NCBI GenBank assembly: GCA_002716585.1
Contig: PBBL01000090.1
Coordinates: 1 to 41,052 of the forward strand
Length of the DNA: 41,052 nucleotides
Source: Myxococcales bacterium
GTDB taxonomy: Bacteria; Myxococcota_A; Bradymonadia; Bradymonadales; GCA-2716585
Reading direction: 5' to 3'
Below, piece by piece: positions 13,406-21,875 of the stretch. The notes under the pieces are model-generated. The model saw only the letters and a program-made list of their open reading frames with translations, ran no database searches and was not told where the DNA came from. Both the position numbers and the translations under genes were made by a program. Position 1 is the first letter of the stretch; every line of letters starts with the position of its first letter.

Positions 13406-14206
13406 ATGCGAAACATCATCCTGACGCCGTGTGGTATCGATTTCCTGACCCACGGCGCCGAGTCCGACATGCGCGAACGGCTCAAGGCCGCGGTCAACCT
13501 CCGCGAGGAGGAGGTGGCGGCGGAGGAGCTGGCGAGCTTGTCGCGGTTCATCGAGGAGCGGCTGACCCGGCTGAACCAGGCCACGATGGACACCGCGCGC
13601 CTCATGTGCGCGGAGCTGGAGGGGATCGTGTCCCTCTACGACGGCCATGCCGAGGAGCGCCCCGCGGATCGCCACGTGCTGCTGCCCGCGGACGCGTGGC
13701 TGGGCGGGCGCGTCGCGCAGGGGCTGCGCGACTGGCTCCAGTGGCGAGGGCTGGAGGCCGAGGTGCTCCACATCGAGGATCTGCACACGCGGGACATCCG
13801 CTCCTTCCGGCGCTCGATGGCGCGCCTCGCGCGCACGTGCGACACGCTGTTCAGCGAGACGCACGCGGAGGGCGGCGAGGTGATCTTCAACCTCACGGGC
13901 GGGTTTCGGGACATCCGGGGGTTCCTGCGGGTCGTGGGGATGTTCTACGCCGATCAGACGATCTCCGGGTTTCAGACCAGCCCGGAGCTGTGGTCGATCC
14001 CGAAGCTGCCGGTGGGGTTGGACGAGGAGAGGCTCCTCGGGGAGCATGCGGAGCTGTTTGAGCGGCTGTGCGTGGCGCAGACGCTCCCCGCGGAGGACTG
14101 CGAGCCGCTGCCCGAGGCGCTGATCATGGTCGAGGAGGGGTGGGCGACGTTGTCGGAGTGGGGCACGCTGGCGTCGTTGCTGATCCAGCGCGCCCAGCGC
14201 GGGTAG
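13406..14206 (+). CDS. CARF-superfamily protein, APE2256-like (CRISPR-associated family), stand-alone
   Basis: 266 residues. The opening MRNIILTPCGIDFLTHGA corresponds to the first strand and ligand loop (usually VGTSLLTN) of APE2256/TIGR02619-type proteins. The diagnostic motif EVIFNLTGGFRDIRGFL (NLTGGF, residues 162-167) is present, followed by ISGFQTSPELWSIPKLPV, which matches the family's 'F.....L..IP.LP' strand. The C-terminal EALIMVEEGWATLSEWGTLASLL matches the family's small terminal domain. CARF domains bind cyclic oligoadenylates made by type III CRISPR-Cas, and some cleave them. No cas gene or CRISPR array is in the window and no effector nuclease domain is fused. It is divergent from the chlorophyllase-like gene, and its stop lies 7 bp from the convergent Ig-like lipoprotein gene. 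AGAGAGG precedes the ATG. Confidence 0.72.
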   Translation: MRNIILTPCGIDFLTHGAESDMRERLKAAVNLREEEVAAEELASLSRFIEERLTRLNQATMDTARLMCAELEGIVSLYDGHAEERPADRHVLLPADAWLGGRVAQGLRDWLQWRGLEAEVLHIEDLHTRDIRSFRRSMARLARTCDTLFSETHAEGGEVIFNLTGGFRDIRGFLRVVGMFYADQTISGFQTSPELWSIPKLPVGLDEERLLGEHAELFERLCVAQTLPAEDCEPLPEALIMVEEGWATLSEWGTLASLLIQRAQRG

Positions 14207-14213
14207 GGAGCGG

Positions 14214-15308
14214 TCAGCCGCCGGTGGAGGCGGTGCTGTCGCCGCCGGTGGTGTCCTCCTCGCCGGACTGCCCGTCGTTGTCGTCGGGGAAGTCGCCGAT
14301 GCTCGCGGTGAAGCTCTCGGTGAGCCCCTGGCCGCCGTTGGCGCCCGCGAAGGTGACGGTGAACTCGCAGGTCCCGAACGCCTTGCCCTCAATCCGCACG
14401 AACTGGCTCTCGCCGACGTAGCCGCTCTCGGGCTGGTCGTCGCCGACGGCGCGCACGTCGCAGATGTCGGGCGTCGAGGTCTCGGCGGTCAGGCTGGAGC
14501 CGAGCGCGCCCTGGCAGATGCGCGTCCCCCCGACGGTGGGCCAGAAGTGGGGGTAGTTGACGTTGCCGACGAGGATCTGGAAGGCGGGCGAGTTCTCGTT
14601 GATGTCGATGCCGTCGATGTCACCCTCCTGCACGAGGCCCATGCTCAGGGTGGCGGTGTCGATGTCGGACTTGAGCGTGACGTCGCCCTTGGTGTCGCTG
14701 AGCGACAGGCGGATGAAGATCTGGTCCTTGTGCCCCTCGGTGATCACGGTCGCCCCCTCGGCGGGCTCGGCGCTGACCGGGTAGTAGCCGTAGCCGATCA
14801 CAGGCTGGCCGTTGCTGCGCTCCATATCAAAGCCGATGAACGCCAGCTCCTGGCCCACGAGGTAGAGCGCCCGATCCCCTTCGGTGCAGGTGTGGCGGAG
14901 CTTGAGCACGTCCGGCACGGCGGCCGACATGTTGACCGAGTCGGTCACCGCGGTCCCGCCGCTCGTGGTGGCGGCGACCTCCACCAGGGTGTTGCCCGCG
15001 CCCTTGCCCTCCAGCACCATGGTGTCTCCGGCGAACGACGCCACGTCGAGGACGTTGGGGTCGCTCGTGCTGGCGGCGGTCAGCGTCGCCGAGCGGTTGT
15101 TGCCCACCTCCAGCACCTTGACGTCCAGCTTCGCGCCGACCGCGACGGGCTTGTTGAAGTTGTTGACGTCGTCGTCCGCGGCGTACTGAAAGGTCAGGTT
15201 GCCCTCGTTGCCGGTTAACTGCGAGTTGCAGCCGGTCCACGCGAGGAGGGCCGTGGTCAACAGCCCGGCCTGGGCAATAAACAGGGTGACGCGTTGTGCT
15301 TTCTTCAT
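14214..15308 (-). CDS. Lipoprotein with Ig-like (BIG2-type) fold, unknown role
   Basis: 364 residues. Signal peptide with lipobox Cys27 (LLAWTGC). The region VAVGAKLDVKVLEVGNNRSATLTAASTSDPNVLDVASFAGDTMVLEGKGAGNTLVEVAA has the pattern of bacterial Ig-like domains (strands with 'SDPNVL' and 'GKGAGNTLVEV', like BIG2). The middle region has YGYYPVSAEPAEGATV and Cys-containing segments, and the tail is acidic Gly/Ser/Thr-rich (GQSGEEDTTGGDSTASTGG). ATG 15308 has a GAGG eight bases upstream; a longer frame adds 49 residues without an RBS. Probably a cell-surface structural or adhesion protein; no enzymatic motif seen. Confidence 0.75.
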   Translation of the reverse strand: MKKAQRVTLFIAQAGLLTTALLAWTGCNSQLTGNEGNLTFQYAADDDVNNFNKPVAVGAKLDVKVLEVGNNRSATLTAASTSDPNVLDVASFAGDTMVLEGKGAGNTLVEVAATTSGGTAVTDSVNMSAAVPDVLKLRHTCTEGDRALYLVGQELAFIGFDMERSNGQPVIGYGYYPVSAEPAEGATVITEGHKDQIFIRLSLSDTKGDVTLKSDIDTATLSMGLVQEGDIDGIDINENSPAFQILVGNVNYPHFWPTVGGTRICQGALGSSLTAETSTPDICDVRAVGDDQPESGYVGESQFVRIEGKAFGTCEFTVTFAGANGGQGLTESFTASIGDFPDDNDGQSGEEDTTGGDSTASTGG

Positions 15309-15533
15309 GGTTTCAACCTCATCTTGCTCAAACGGAGCGTGTTGCGTTGCCTGACGACCTGAGAGCAAAGCAACCTGCGTGCCAGGCCGCCCGTCGCTCG
15401 CTGGGAGCGCAACCTCACGAGCGCTTGGACGGACGTAGGCCGCGTTCATGCACATCGACGCGGATCATCGCACACATGAGCGCCGCGCGGCGGTGGAGCA
15501 GCCTTCATCCAGCGACGGATCCTGCTGTCAGGG

Positions 15534-16403
15534 TCAGTCGGGGATCGTGCAGGCGGCGCGAAAGCCCATCCCCGCGTCGCCGTAGTCCGACGTGATGATG
15601 CGCGCGGCGCACCGGCACAGGTCGGCGGAGTAGTTGTACTGGCCGCCGCGCTGGAGCCCGTCGCTGTAGGAGCGCTGCGCGTGGTAGGCGGAGCCGTCGG
15701 TGGGGCAGAGGGCGTAGTCGCCGAGGTAGTCGTCCTCGACCCACTCGCAGAGGTTGCCCAGGGGGTCGATCAGGCCAAAGGCATTGGTCGCGCCCTGATG
15801 GGGCGTCGCCGGGTGGGGGTGGGCGCCCTGGGCGCTGTTGCCCTTGTACCAGCAGTAGTCGCTGTTCATCTCCTCGCCCCAGAAGAAGGCGGTCGTGGTG
15901 CCTGCGCGGGCGGCGTCCTCCCACTCGGACTCGGTGGGGAGCCGCAGCCCGACCCGCTCCGCCCACGCGCGGGCCTCGGAGCGCGACGTCCCCTCGGCGG
16001 GGTGGTCGCTCGGGGCGACGAAGGCGCCGTCGGGCGTGTCGCTCGTGTGCCCGCCGCCCGCGAGCCACTGCTCGACCGTGACCAGGAACTGGCCGATGAG
16101 GAACGGCTCCAGGCGCACCTCGTGGGTCGGCGTCTCCTCGCCGTCGCCCGACCACGCCGCGCTCGCGGCGCTGCCCATGACGAACGCGCCGCCCGGGATC
16201 AGGTGAAAGCGCATGCGCGTCCGGTGGTGCTCGAAGGCGGCGATCCGGTGCGCCTCGCCGCCGCAGGCGTAGGTGCGCGTCTCCAACCAGGTGAACGCGC
16301 CGTGCAGGCGGTGGGCGACGTCGATGATGAGGCGATCCTGAACGTCATCGGGCGTACGCTGCCACAGGGCGCGGTCGCACAGCTCAGGGAAGTGTTGGCG
16401 CAT
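15534..16403 (-). CDS. SUMF1/FGE-fold protein lacking the catalytic Cys pair
   Basis: 289 residues, cytoplasmic by sequence. N-terminal ~65 residues include CGGEAHRIAAFEHHRTRMRFHLIPGG, then the FGE-sulfatase domain: FVMGSAASA, THEVRLEPFLIGQFLVTVEQW, LRLPTESEWEDAARAG, FWGEEMNSDYCWYKGNS, NAFGLIDPLGNLCEWVEDDY, RGGQYNYSADLCRCAARIITSDYGDAGMGFRAAC. This is the C-type-lectin-like fold of formylglycine-generating enzymes and PvdO/EgtB relatives. At the place of the two FGE active-site cysteines (C-x4-C before the 'R.AAR' strand) only the LCRCAAR arrangement is present, displaced by several residues, so true sulfatase activation is unlikely. The family is abundant in Myxococcota, often beside kinases; here it stands alone. 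Confidence 0.82.
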   Translation of the reverse strand: MRQHFPELCDRALWQRTPDDVQDRLIIDVAHRLHGAFTWLETRTYACGGEAHRIAAFEHHRTRMRFHLIPGGAFVMGSAASAAWSGDGEETPTHEVRLEPFLIGQFLVTVEQWLAGGGHTSDTPDGAFVAPSDHPAEGTSRSEARAWAERVGLRLPTESEWEDAARAGTTTAFFWGEEMNSDYCWYKGNSAQGAHPHPATPHQGATNAFGLIDPLGNLCEWVEDDYLGDYALCPTDGSAYHAQRSYSDGLQRGGQYNYSADLCRCAARIITSDYGDAGMGFRAACTIPD

Positions 16404-16576
16404 GGGTCTGATCCTGGCTTGGCGGCCGACGCGGCGTGCGGATCACCCGACGGCGGTCGCGCTGACTCATGGTGCGCCTATCGTACACCAGCGCCGCGCT
16501 CAGTTCGAGCGCTTGGGCGTCATCGGCGCCAAGCCCCGCCGCCAGGACCTTGACCCATCGTCAGGGCTGGATTCCG
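16404..16576. other. Divergent spacer
   Basis: Between the FGE-fold gene (minus) and the small RtcB-tail-like ORF (plus). A TATCGTAC element at 16485-16495 is the only AT-rich promoter-like word. The frames crossing this stretch do not resemble known proteins, and I found no upstream remainder of RtcB. Confidence 0.35.
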
Positions 16577-16756
16577 ATGAGCGCGCGACCGTTCCGCTAC
16601 ACGGGTCACCCGGTTGATCATCCCCGGCTCAATGGGCCGCTCCATGATGGGGGAGGTGTCTACAAGGCGATCACGCCCGTGGTGCAGACGGTGGAGGACG
16701 CCGGGGTGGCGTCGCGGGTGGCGCGGCTGTGGCCGCTGATGACCGTCAAGGGGTGA
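16577..16756 (+). pseudogene. RtcB-like C-terminal fragment or 59-residue small protein
   Basis: The ORF from ATG 16577 encodes 59 residues ending VYKAITPVVQTVEDAG VASRVARLWPLMTVKG (split here for length). The 'YK.I..VV...EDAG......RL.PL...KG' pattern and the terminal Lys-Gly are those of the C-terminus of RtcB RNA-splicing ligases, where the final Lys-x-Gly helps bind the guanylate. The ~350 preceding residues of RtcB, with its metal-binding and catalytic His, are absent and were not found in the upstream 170 bp in any frame. So this is either the 3' remnant of a deleted rtcB or a short protein reusing that tail. The RBS is weak. Similarity is judged by eye only. Confidence 0.4.
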
Positions 16757-16856
16757 GGTCGTCGGGGCGTTGACAAGGTGTGGTGAGCGGCCCTAGCCTG
16801 CGCCCACGACGTCGAACTTCCGGCGCGTGGACCTGCCTTGAGGAGGCTCGGTGAGT

Positions 16857-19601
16857 ATGTCGCGCAAGAACGTGGTGTGGTGGGTGCTGGTGTCGGTCGT
16901 GATCGCGAGCGGGTGCGGCGGTGCGCCGCTCAAGCCGGATCTCCCGCCGCTGCCCGAGATCTCCTGGGACGGCGATCAACGCCTGGAGGACACGATCGTC
17001 CCGGTGGACTACGAGCTGGAGCTGGAGCTGCGGCCCAGCGCCGAGCGGTTCTCCGGTCGGGTCGTGATCGCGGTGGACGTGAAGCAGCCCGCGCGGCGCC
17101 TGCGGATGCACGGCGAGGGGATGACGATCGCGTCGGTGGACGTGGTGCAGGTGCCGGAGGTCGAGGAGGCGAAGGAGGGCGAGGAGGCCCCCGCGCCCGA
17201 GCCGGTGAAGATGAAGGGCGCGGCGACTGTGGTGGGCGGCGGCGGCCTGGTGATCGATCTGCCGCAGCCGCTGGCGCCGGGCCGGGCGACGATCACGATC
17301 GCGTACGACGCGCCGCTGCTCGACAAGGGGGAGGGGCTGTATCGGGTCGAGGAGGGCGGCGACTGGTACGCGTTCACGCAGTTTGAGCCGCTGGAGGCGC
17401 GCAAGGCGTTCCCGAGCTTCGACGAGCCGCGCTTCAAGACCCCGTTTCGGACGACGCTGGTGGTGCCGACGGAGCTGGTGGCGGCGTCGAACGGCCTGGA
17501 GGAGGAGACGAAGGCGCGCGAGGGGGGGCTCAAGGCGGTCCGCTTCGCGCAGACCCGCCCGCTGCCGACCTACCTGGTCGCCTTCGCGGTGGGGCCGTTC
17601 GACGTGGTCGAGGCGCCGAAGGGGGCGATCCCGGGGGTGCCGTTTCGGATCCTGACGGCGCGCGGCAAGGGGGAGAAGACGGGCTTCGCGCTCGACAAGA
17701 CGCCGGGGATCGTCAAGTCGCTGACCGCGTACTTCGGGCAGCCGTTCCCGTTCGCGAAGCTGGACATGGTGGCGGTGCCCAACTTCAACGCCGGGGCGAT
17801 GGAGAACGTCGGCCTGGTGACCTACCGGGAGCGCCTGCTGCTGCTGGATGAGGAGCAGGCGTCGGCGCGGCAGCGCTACTCCAGCCAGAGCGTGATCGCC
17901 CACGAGCTGGCCCACATGTGGTTCGGCAACCTGGTGACGATGGCCTGGTGGGACGACCTGTGGCTCAACGAGGCGTTCGCGACCTGGATGGCGACCCGCG
18001 TGTTGAGCGAGACCGCCCCGGAGCTGGAGGCTGATCTGGGCGCCGTGACCTCGGCGGGGTGGGTCATGGGGAGCGACGCCCTCAAGAAGGCGCGCGCCAT
18101 CCGTCAGCCGATCGCCAACCGCGGCGACATCTACAACGCCTTCGACGGGATCACCTACACCAAGGGCCAGGCGGTGCTGCGCATGTTCGAGGCCTGGATG
18201 GGGCGCGACGCCTTCCGCGAGGGGGTGCGGGCCTACATGAAGGCGCACGCCTACGGGACGGCGACCACCGCGGATCTGCTGCGGGCGTTCGACGCCAGCT
18301 CGGGCAAGCCGGTGACGCAGGCGATCGCCACGTTCCTCGACCAGCCCGGGACGCCGCTGGTCGAGGTGACGCCGACCTGCTCGGGCTCGGGGCCGCTGCT
18401 GCTGCAGATGCGCCAGTCGCGCTACCTGCCCGCGGGGAGCGAGGCGGATCCGGGCTCCCCGTGGTCGATCCCGATGTGCGTACGGCTCGGGGGGATGGAG
18501 GGCGGGGCGACTCGCCGTGAGTGCCTGCTGTTCGCGGAGCCGGAGGCGGTGGTGACCCTCCCGGTCAAGAGCTGCCCGACCTGGGTGCACCCGAACGCCG
18601 ATGAGGCGGGCTACTACCACTGGAACCTGCCCGAGGCCTCGCTGGTGGCGCTCGCGACGACCTACCGCGCGGCGCTGACGCTGCCCGAGCGGATCGGGAT
18701 GCTCAACCACGTCGCGGCGCTCGTCGAGAGCCAGGATCTGAAGGCCGCGCAGCAGCTCGCGATCCTCGACGGGATGTCCGCCGAGCGCCACCGGCTCATC
18801 GTCGGCCACCTGGTCGGCGCCCTCGGGACGCTGGACCGGCTCGCGAAGACCGACGCGCAGCGGGCGGGGCTCGCCGCCGTCACGCGGCGCTGGATCGGGC
18901 CGGTGGCGCAGGAGGTCGGGTTTCACCCGAAGAAGGGGGAGCCGGTGGACGTGGGGCTGCTGCGGCCGCAGGTGATCGGGGCGATGCTCAGCTACGGCGA
19001 GGACGCCGCGCTGCTCAAGGAGGCGCGCAAGGTGGTCAACACCTACCTGGACGCGCCGGAGGTCGTCTCCGGGGCGACCTTGTCGCTCGCGCTCCCCCAC
19101 GTCGCGAAGGGTGGGGATCAGGCGCTGTGGGACGCGCTGCGGTCGCGGTTCGCGAAGGAGCGCGACCCGGTGGTGCGCCGCGCGCTGCTCGGGGGGCTCG
19201 CCCACGTGCACGATCCGAGGCTCCTGCGGGCGTCGCTCGGGCTCGTGGGCACGGAGGCGTTCCGCTCCCAGGACGTCTGGTCGATGCTGTGGCCCGGGAT
19301 GGGCGATGAGGAGACGCGCGACGTGGCCTGGGGGTGGCTCATGGCGAACTACGGGCAGGTGCGCAACAAGCTCGGAGACGGCCGCGCCGGGCGCCTGGCC
19401 GGGTTCGGTCGGGCGTTCTGCAGCGAGGAGAAGCGCAAGGAGGTGGAGGTCTTCTTCTCGGCGCCGGAGCGGGACGCGACCGGCCTCGACCGCACCCTCT
19501 CCATGGCGCTGGAGAGCATCGATCGGTGCGTGCGCAGCACCGCGTGGATCGAGGAGGACGTCCACGGCTGGTTGGAGCGCAACGCCCCCGCGAAGCCGTG
19601 A
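16857..19601 (+). CDS. M1-family zinc aminopeptidase lipoprotein
   Basis: 914 residues. Signal peptide MSRKNVVWWVLVSVVIASGC (lipobox Cys20), then the M1 N-terminal beta domain (DTIVPVDYELELELRP ... YAFTQFEPLEARKAFPSFDEPRFKTPFRTTLVVP). Exopeptidase motif GAMEN at 313-317, zinc motif HELAH (His349, Glu350, His353) with Glu372 in WLNEAFATW, and catalytic Tyr434 in GITYTKGQAVLRM. The C-terminal ERAP1-like helical-repeat domain follows (ALTLPERIGMLNHVAALVES ... HVHDPRLLRASLGLVG). It removes N-terminal residues from peptides outside the cytoplasmic membrane. AGGAGG (16841-16846) is 10 bases before this ATG and 4 before an in-frame GTG at 16851, so a start two codons earlier is possible. The sensor kinase gene follows after 84 bp. 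Confidence 0.93.
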   Translation: MSRKNVVWWVLVSVVIASGCGGAPLKPDLPPLPEISWDGDQRLEDTIVPVDYELELELRPSAERFSGRVVIAVDVKQPARRLRMHGEGMTIASVDVVQVPEVEEAKEGEEAPAPEPVKMKGAATVVGGGGLVIDLPQPLAPGRATITIAYDAPLLDKGEGLYRVEEGGDWYAFTQFEPLEARKAFPSFDEPRFKTPFRTTLVVPTELVAASNGLEEETKAREGGLKAVRFAQTRPLPTYLVAFAVGPFDVVEAPKGAIPGVPFRILTARGKGEKTGFALDKTPGIVKSLTAYFGQPFPFAKLDMVAVPNFNAGAMENVGLVTYRERLLLLDEEQASARQRYSSQSVIAHELAHMWFGNLVTMAWWDDLWLNEAFATWMATRVLSETAPELEADLGAVTSAGWVMGSDALKKARAIRQPIANRGDIYNAFDGITYTKGQAVLRMFEAWMGRDAFREGVRAYMKAHAYGTATTADLLRAFDASSGKPVTQAIATFLDQPGTPLVEVTPTCSGSGPLLLQMRQSRYLPAGSEADPGSPWSIPMCVRLGGMEGGATRRECLLFAEPEAVVTLPVKSCPTWVHPNADEAGYYHWNLPEASLVALATTYRAALTLPERIGMLNHVAALVESQDLKAAQQLAILDGMSAERHRLIVGHLVGALGTLDRLAKTDAQRAGLAAVTRRWIGPVAQEVGFHPKKGEPVDVGLLRPQVIGAMLSYGEDAALLKEARKVVNTYLDAPEVVSGATLSLALPHVAKGGDQALWDALRSRFAKERDPVVRRALLGGLAHVHDPRLLRASLGLVGTEAFRSQDVWSMLWPGMGDEETRDVAWGWLMANYGQVRNKLGDGRAGRLAGFGRAFCSEEKRKEVEVFFSAPERDATGLDRTLSMALESIDRCVRSTAWIEEDVHGWLERNAPAKP

Positions 19602-19685
19602 GCCGTGTGGTACATTGAGGCGCGTCAGGTGGTCGATGTGGGCTCACCCACGCCGCAGCGGGTGAGGTAGGCGAGCAGGGCGGAC

Positions 19686-21782
19686 ATGGGGCAGGACGAG
19701 CGCGGAGAGGTTGGGGTGGAGGGGGAGGCGCAGCGCGCGGCGCGCGAGCTGGCGGAGGCGCGGCGCGTCATCGCCCGCCTGGAGCGTGAGCGCGACGCCG
19801 CGCTGGCGGCGTCGCGCCACCGCATGACCTTCCTGGCCAACATGAGCCATGAGCTGCGCACGCCGCTGCATGGGGTCGTCGGGATGACCCGGCTGCTGCT
19901 GGACACGCCGCTGAGCGAGGATCAGCGGGAGCTGGCCGAGGCGGCGGTGAGCAGCGCCGACACGCTGCTCGACCTGATCAACGACGTGCTGGACCTGTCT
20001 CGCCTGGAGCAGGGGAGCCTGCGGCTGGAGCGCGAGCCGCTGAGCCTGATGGAGGTGTTCGAGCAGGTCAACGACGTGCTCGCGATCCGGGTTCAGCAGC
20101 GCGGCGGCGCCGTGGAGCTGATGACCCTGGCGCACGCCGACGTGCCGCTCTGGGTGCGCGGCGACGCCGGGCGCCTCAAGCAGATCCTGCTCAACCTGCT
20201 GAGCAACGCCATCAAGTTCACGCCGCGCGGCGACATCGTGGCGCAGGCGCAGGTCGCGCGTCGGGTCGGGGACGAGGTGGTGCTGCGGTTTCAGGTCACG
20301 GACACCGGGATCGGGATCGAGCGCGAGCTGCTGGAGCGGGTCTTCGAGCCCTTCACCCAGGGGCAGCACGAGCACGTCCAGAGCCGGGGCGCGGGGCTGG
20401 GGTTGGCGATCTGCCGTCAGCTGGTGGAGGCGATGGGGGGGAGCATCCGGGTGCAGAGCGCCCCAGCGGTGGGGACGACGGTGGTGTTCTCGGTCCCGGT
20501 GACGATCGCCCGGGGTGAGTCGGTGAGCCCGGACCTGTCGCTCCTCACGGACCGCCGCTTGTTGGTGATGACGTCCAACGCGACGCTCCAGGCGATGCTC
20601 CGCCATTACGCGAGGCGGTGGCGGATGGTGTGCCTGGAGGCGGAGTCGCCGCCGGTCGCGCTGCGGCTGCTCCGGCAGGCGAGCCAGGAGGGGGCGCCGG
20701 TGGACGCGATGGTGATGGACGCGCACGATCACGTCGTGGACGCGCTCCTGCTGGCCAGCTCGATCCGCGAGGATCCGCGCGTCGAGATGCCGCGCTGCCT
20801 CATGCTGACCGCCAACCGCGCGGTGGAGCGCGACATGCTGCGCCACGCCGGGGTGCAGCTCGCGTTGACCAAGCCGGTGGGGCAGCTCAAGCTGGAGCGG
20901 GCGCTGATCAGCCTGTTCAAGGGGCAGCCGTTGGCCAGGAGCCGCCCGCGCCCGACGCCGAGCGGGGTCTTCAAGGGGCTCGACCGCAGCCAGGTGCGGA
21001 TCCTGGTGGCCGAGGACAACCCGATCGGCGCCCAGATCGCGGTGCGCCTGATCGAGAAGTTCGGCATGGACGCGCACGTCGTCTCGAACGGCCGCGACGC
21101 GCTGGAGGAGGTGCGCCGCGGCGGCTACGAGCTGGTCATGATGGACTGCCAGATGCCGGTCATGTCGGGCTACGAGACGACGCGGCGGATCCGTCAGCTC
21201 CCGGAGCCGCTGTGCCGCATCCCGGTCATCGCCATGACCGCGCAGACGCTCGACAGCGCCCGGGACAGCTGCCTGGAGGCCGGGATGGACGCCTACCTGG
21301 GCAAGCCGCTGCTGGAGGAGGAGCTGCTTCAGGCGCTGAGGCACTGGCTCAAGGTCGCCAAGCCCGACCTGTGGGCGCCGGACTCGATGCGTCGCACCAG
21401 CCCCAACCTGCTCACGCCGGTCCCCGAGTCCCTGCCGACGCTCGACACCTCGATGCTGGACCGCCTGCGCACGCTGGGGGCGTCTCGGAACGCCTTCGTC
21501 GATCAGATCATCGATCTGTTCCTCAAGCAGGTCCCGGAGCGGCTGGCCGCGCTGCGTCAGTCCTTCGCCGACGGGGACGCGGCGGCCATCGCCCACATCG
21601 CCCACTCCCTCAAGTCCAGCTGCGGCAACCTGGGCGCCCGCGCCATGGCGAGCCTCGTCCTGGAGATCGAGGAGGAGGCGCGCGAGGTCAACCTGGAGCG
21701 CGTCGCGCCCTTGCTGGACGCGCTGGACGAGGAGATGGGGCGCGTGCGCGCGCTGCTGGAGCGCGAGCGCGATCCGATGTAG
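19686..21782 (+). CDS. Hybrid sensor histidine kinase (HisKA-HATPase-REC-REC-HPt)
   Basis: 698 residues, no membrane segment, so soluble. Order: short coiled coil (~10-45), HisKA with NMSHELRTPLHGVVGM (phospho-His55), HATPase with N box LLNLLSNAIKFTPRGD, G1 DTGIGI and G2 GAGLGLAICRQLVEAMGGSI, a degenerate receiver (~280-420, lacking the N-terminal acidic pair), a complete receiver ILVAEDNPIGAQIA ... MMDCQMPVMSGYET (phospho-Asp487) ... AMTAQ ... GKPL, and a C-terminal HPt with IAHIAHSLKSSCGNLG (phospho-His640). This is a full His-Asp-His phosphorelay in one chain, as in BarA/ArcB-type kinases. There is no recognisable sensory domain: the coiled coil alone precedes the kinase core, so the input is probably a partner protein. 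No adjacent response regulator; lipB follows after 93 bp. Confidence 0.95.
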   Translation: MGQDERGEVGVEGEAQRAARELAEARRVIARLERERDAALAASRHRMTFLANMSHELRTPLHGVVGMTRLLLDTPLSEDQRELAEAAVSSADTLLDLINDVLDLSRLEQGSLRLEREPLSLMEVFEQVNDVLAIRVQQRGGAVELMTLAHADVPLWVRGDAGRLKQILLNLLSNAIKFTPRGDIVAQAQVARRVGDEVVLRFQVTDTGIGIERELLERVFEPFTQGQHEHVQSRGAGLGLAICRQLVEAMGGSIRVQSAPAVGTTVVFSVPVTIARGESVSPDLSLLTDRRLLVMTSNATLQAMLRHYARRWRMVCLEAESPPVALRLLRQASQEGAPVDAMVMDAHDHVVDALLLASSIREDPRVEMPRCLMLTANRAVERDMLRHAGVQLALTKPVGQLKLERALISLFKGQPLARSRPRPTPSGVFKGLDRSQVRILVAEDNPIGAQIAVRLIEKFGMDAHVVSNGRDALEEVRRGGYELVMMDCQMPVMSGYETTRRIRQLPEPLCRIPVIAMTAQTLDSARDSCLEAGMDAYLGKPLLEEELLQALRHWLKVAKPDLWAPDSMRRTSPNLLTPVPESLPTLDTSMLDRLRTLGASRNAFVDQIIDLFLKQVPERLAALRQSFADGDAAAIAHIAHSLKSSCGNLGARAMASLVLEIEEEAREVNLERVAPLLDALDEEMGRVRALLERERDPM

Positions 21783-21875
21783 CTCAGGGCGGGCTGGCAT
21801 GAACCCAGCGGCCCGTCTGTTGCCCATCACGCCCGCGCCCCGCGGGCGAAGCCTGGATGCTCAGGAGCGCACACC

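Noticed and set aside
16746..19565. Very long open frame antisense to the M1 aminopeptidase (and similar ones opposite the vault, PNGase F and kinase genes)
   Set aside because: High G/C at third positions of the real gene leaves few stops on the other strand. The products are Arg/His/Leu-rich, without motifs, and the sense genes are well supported.
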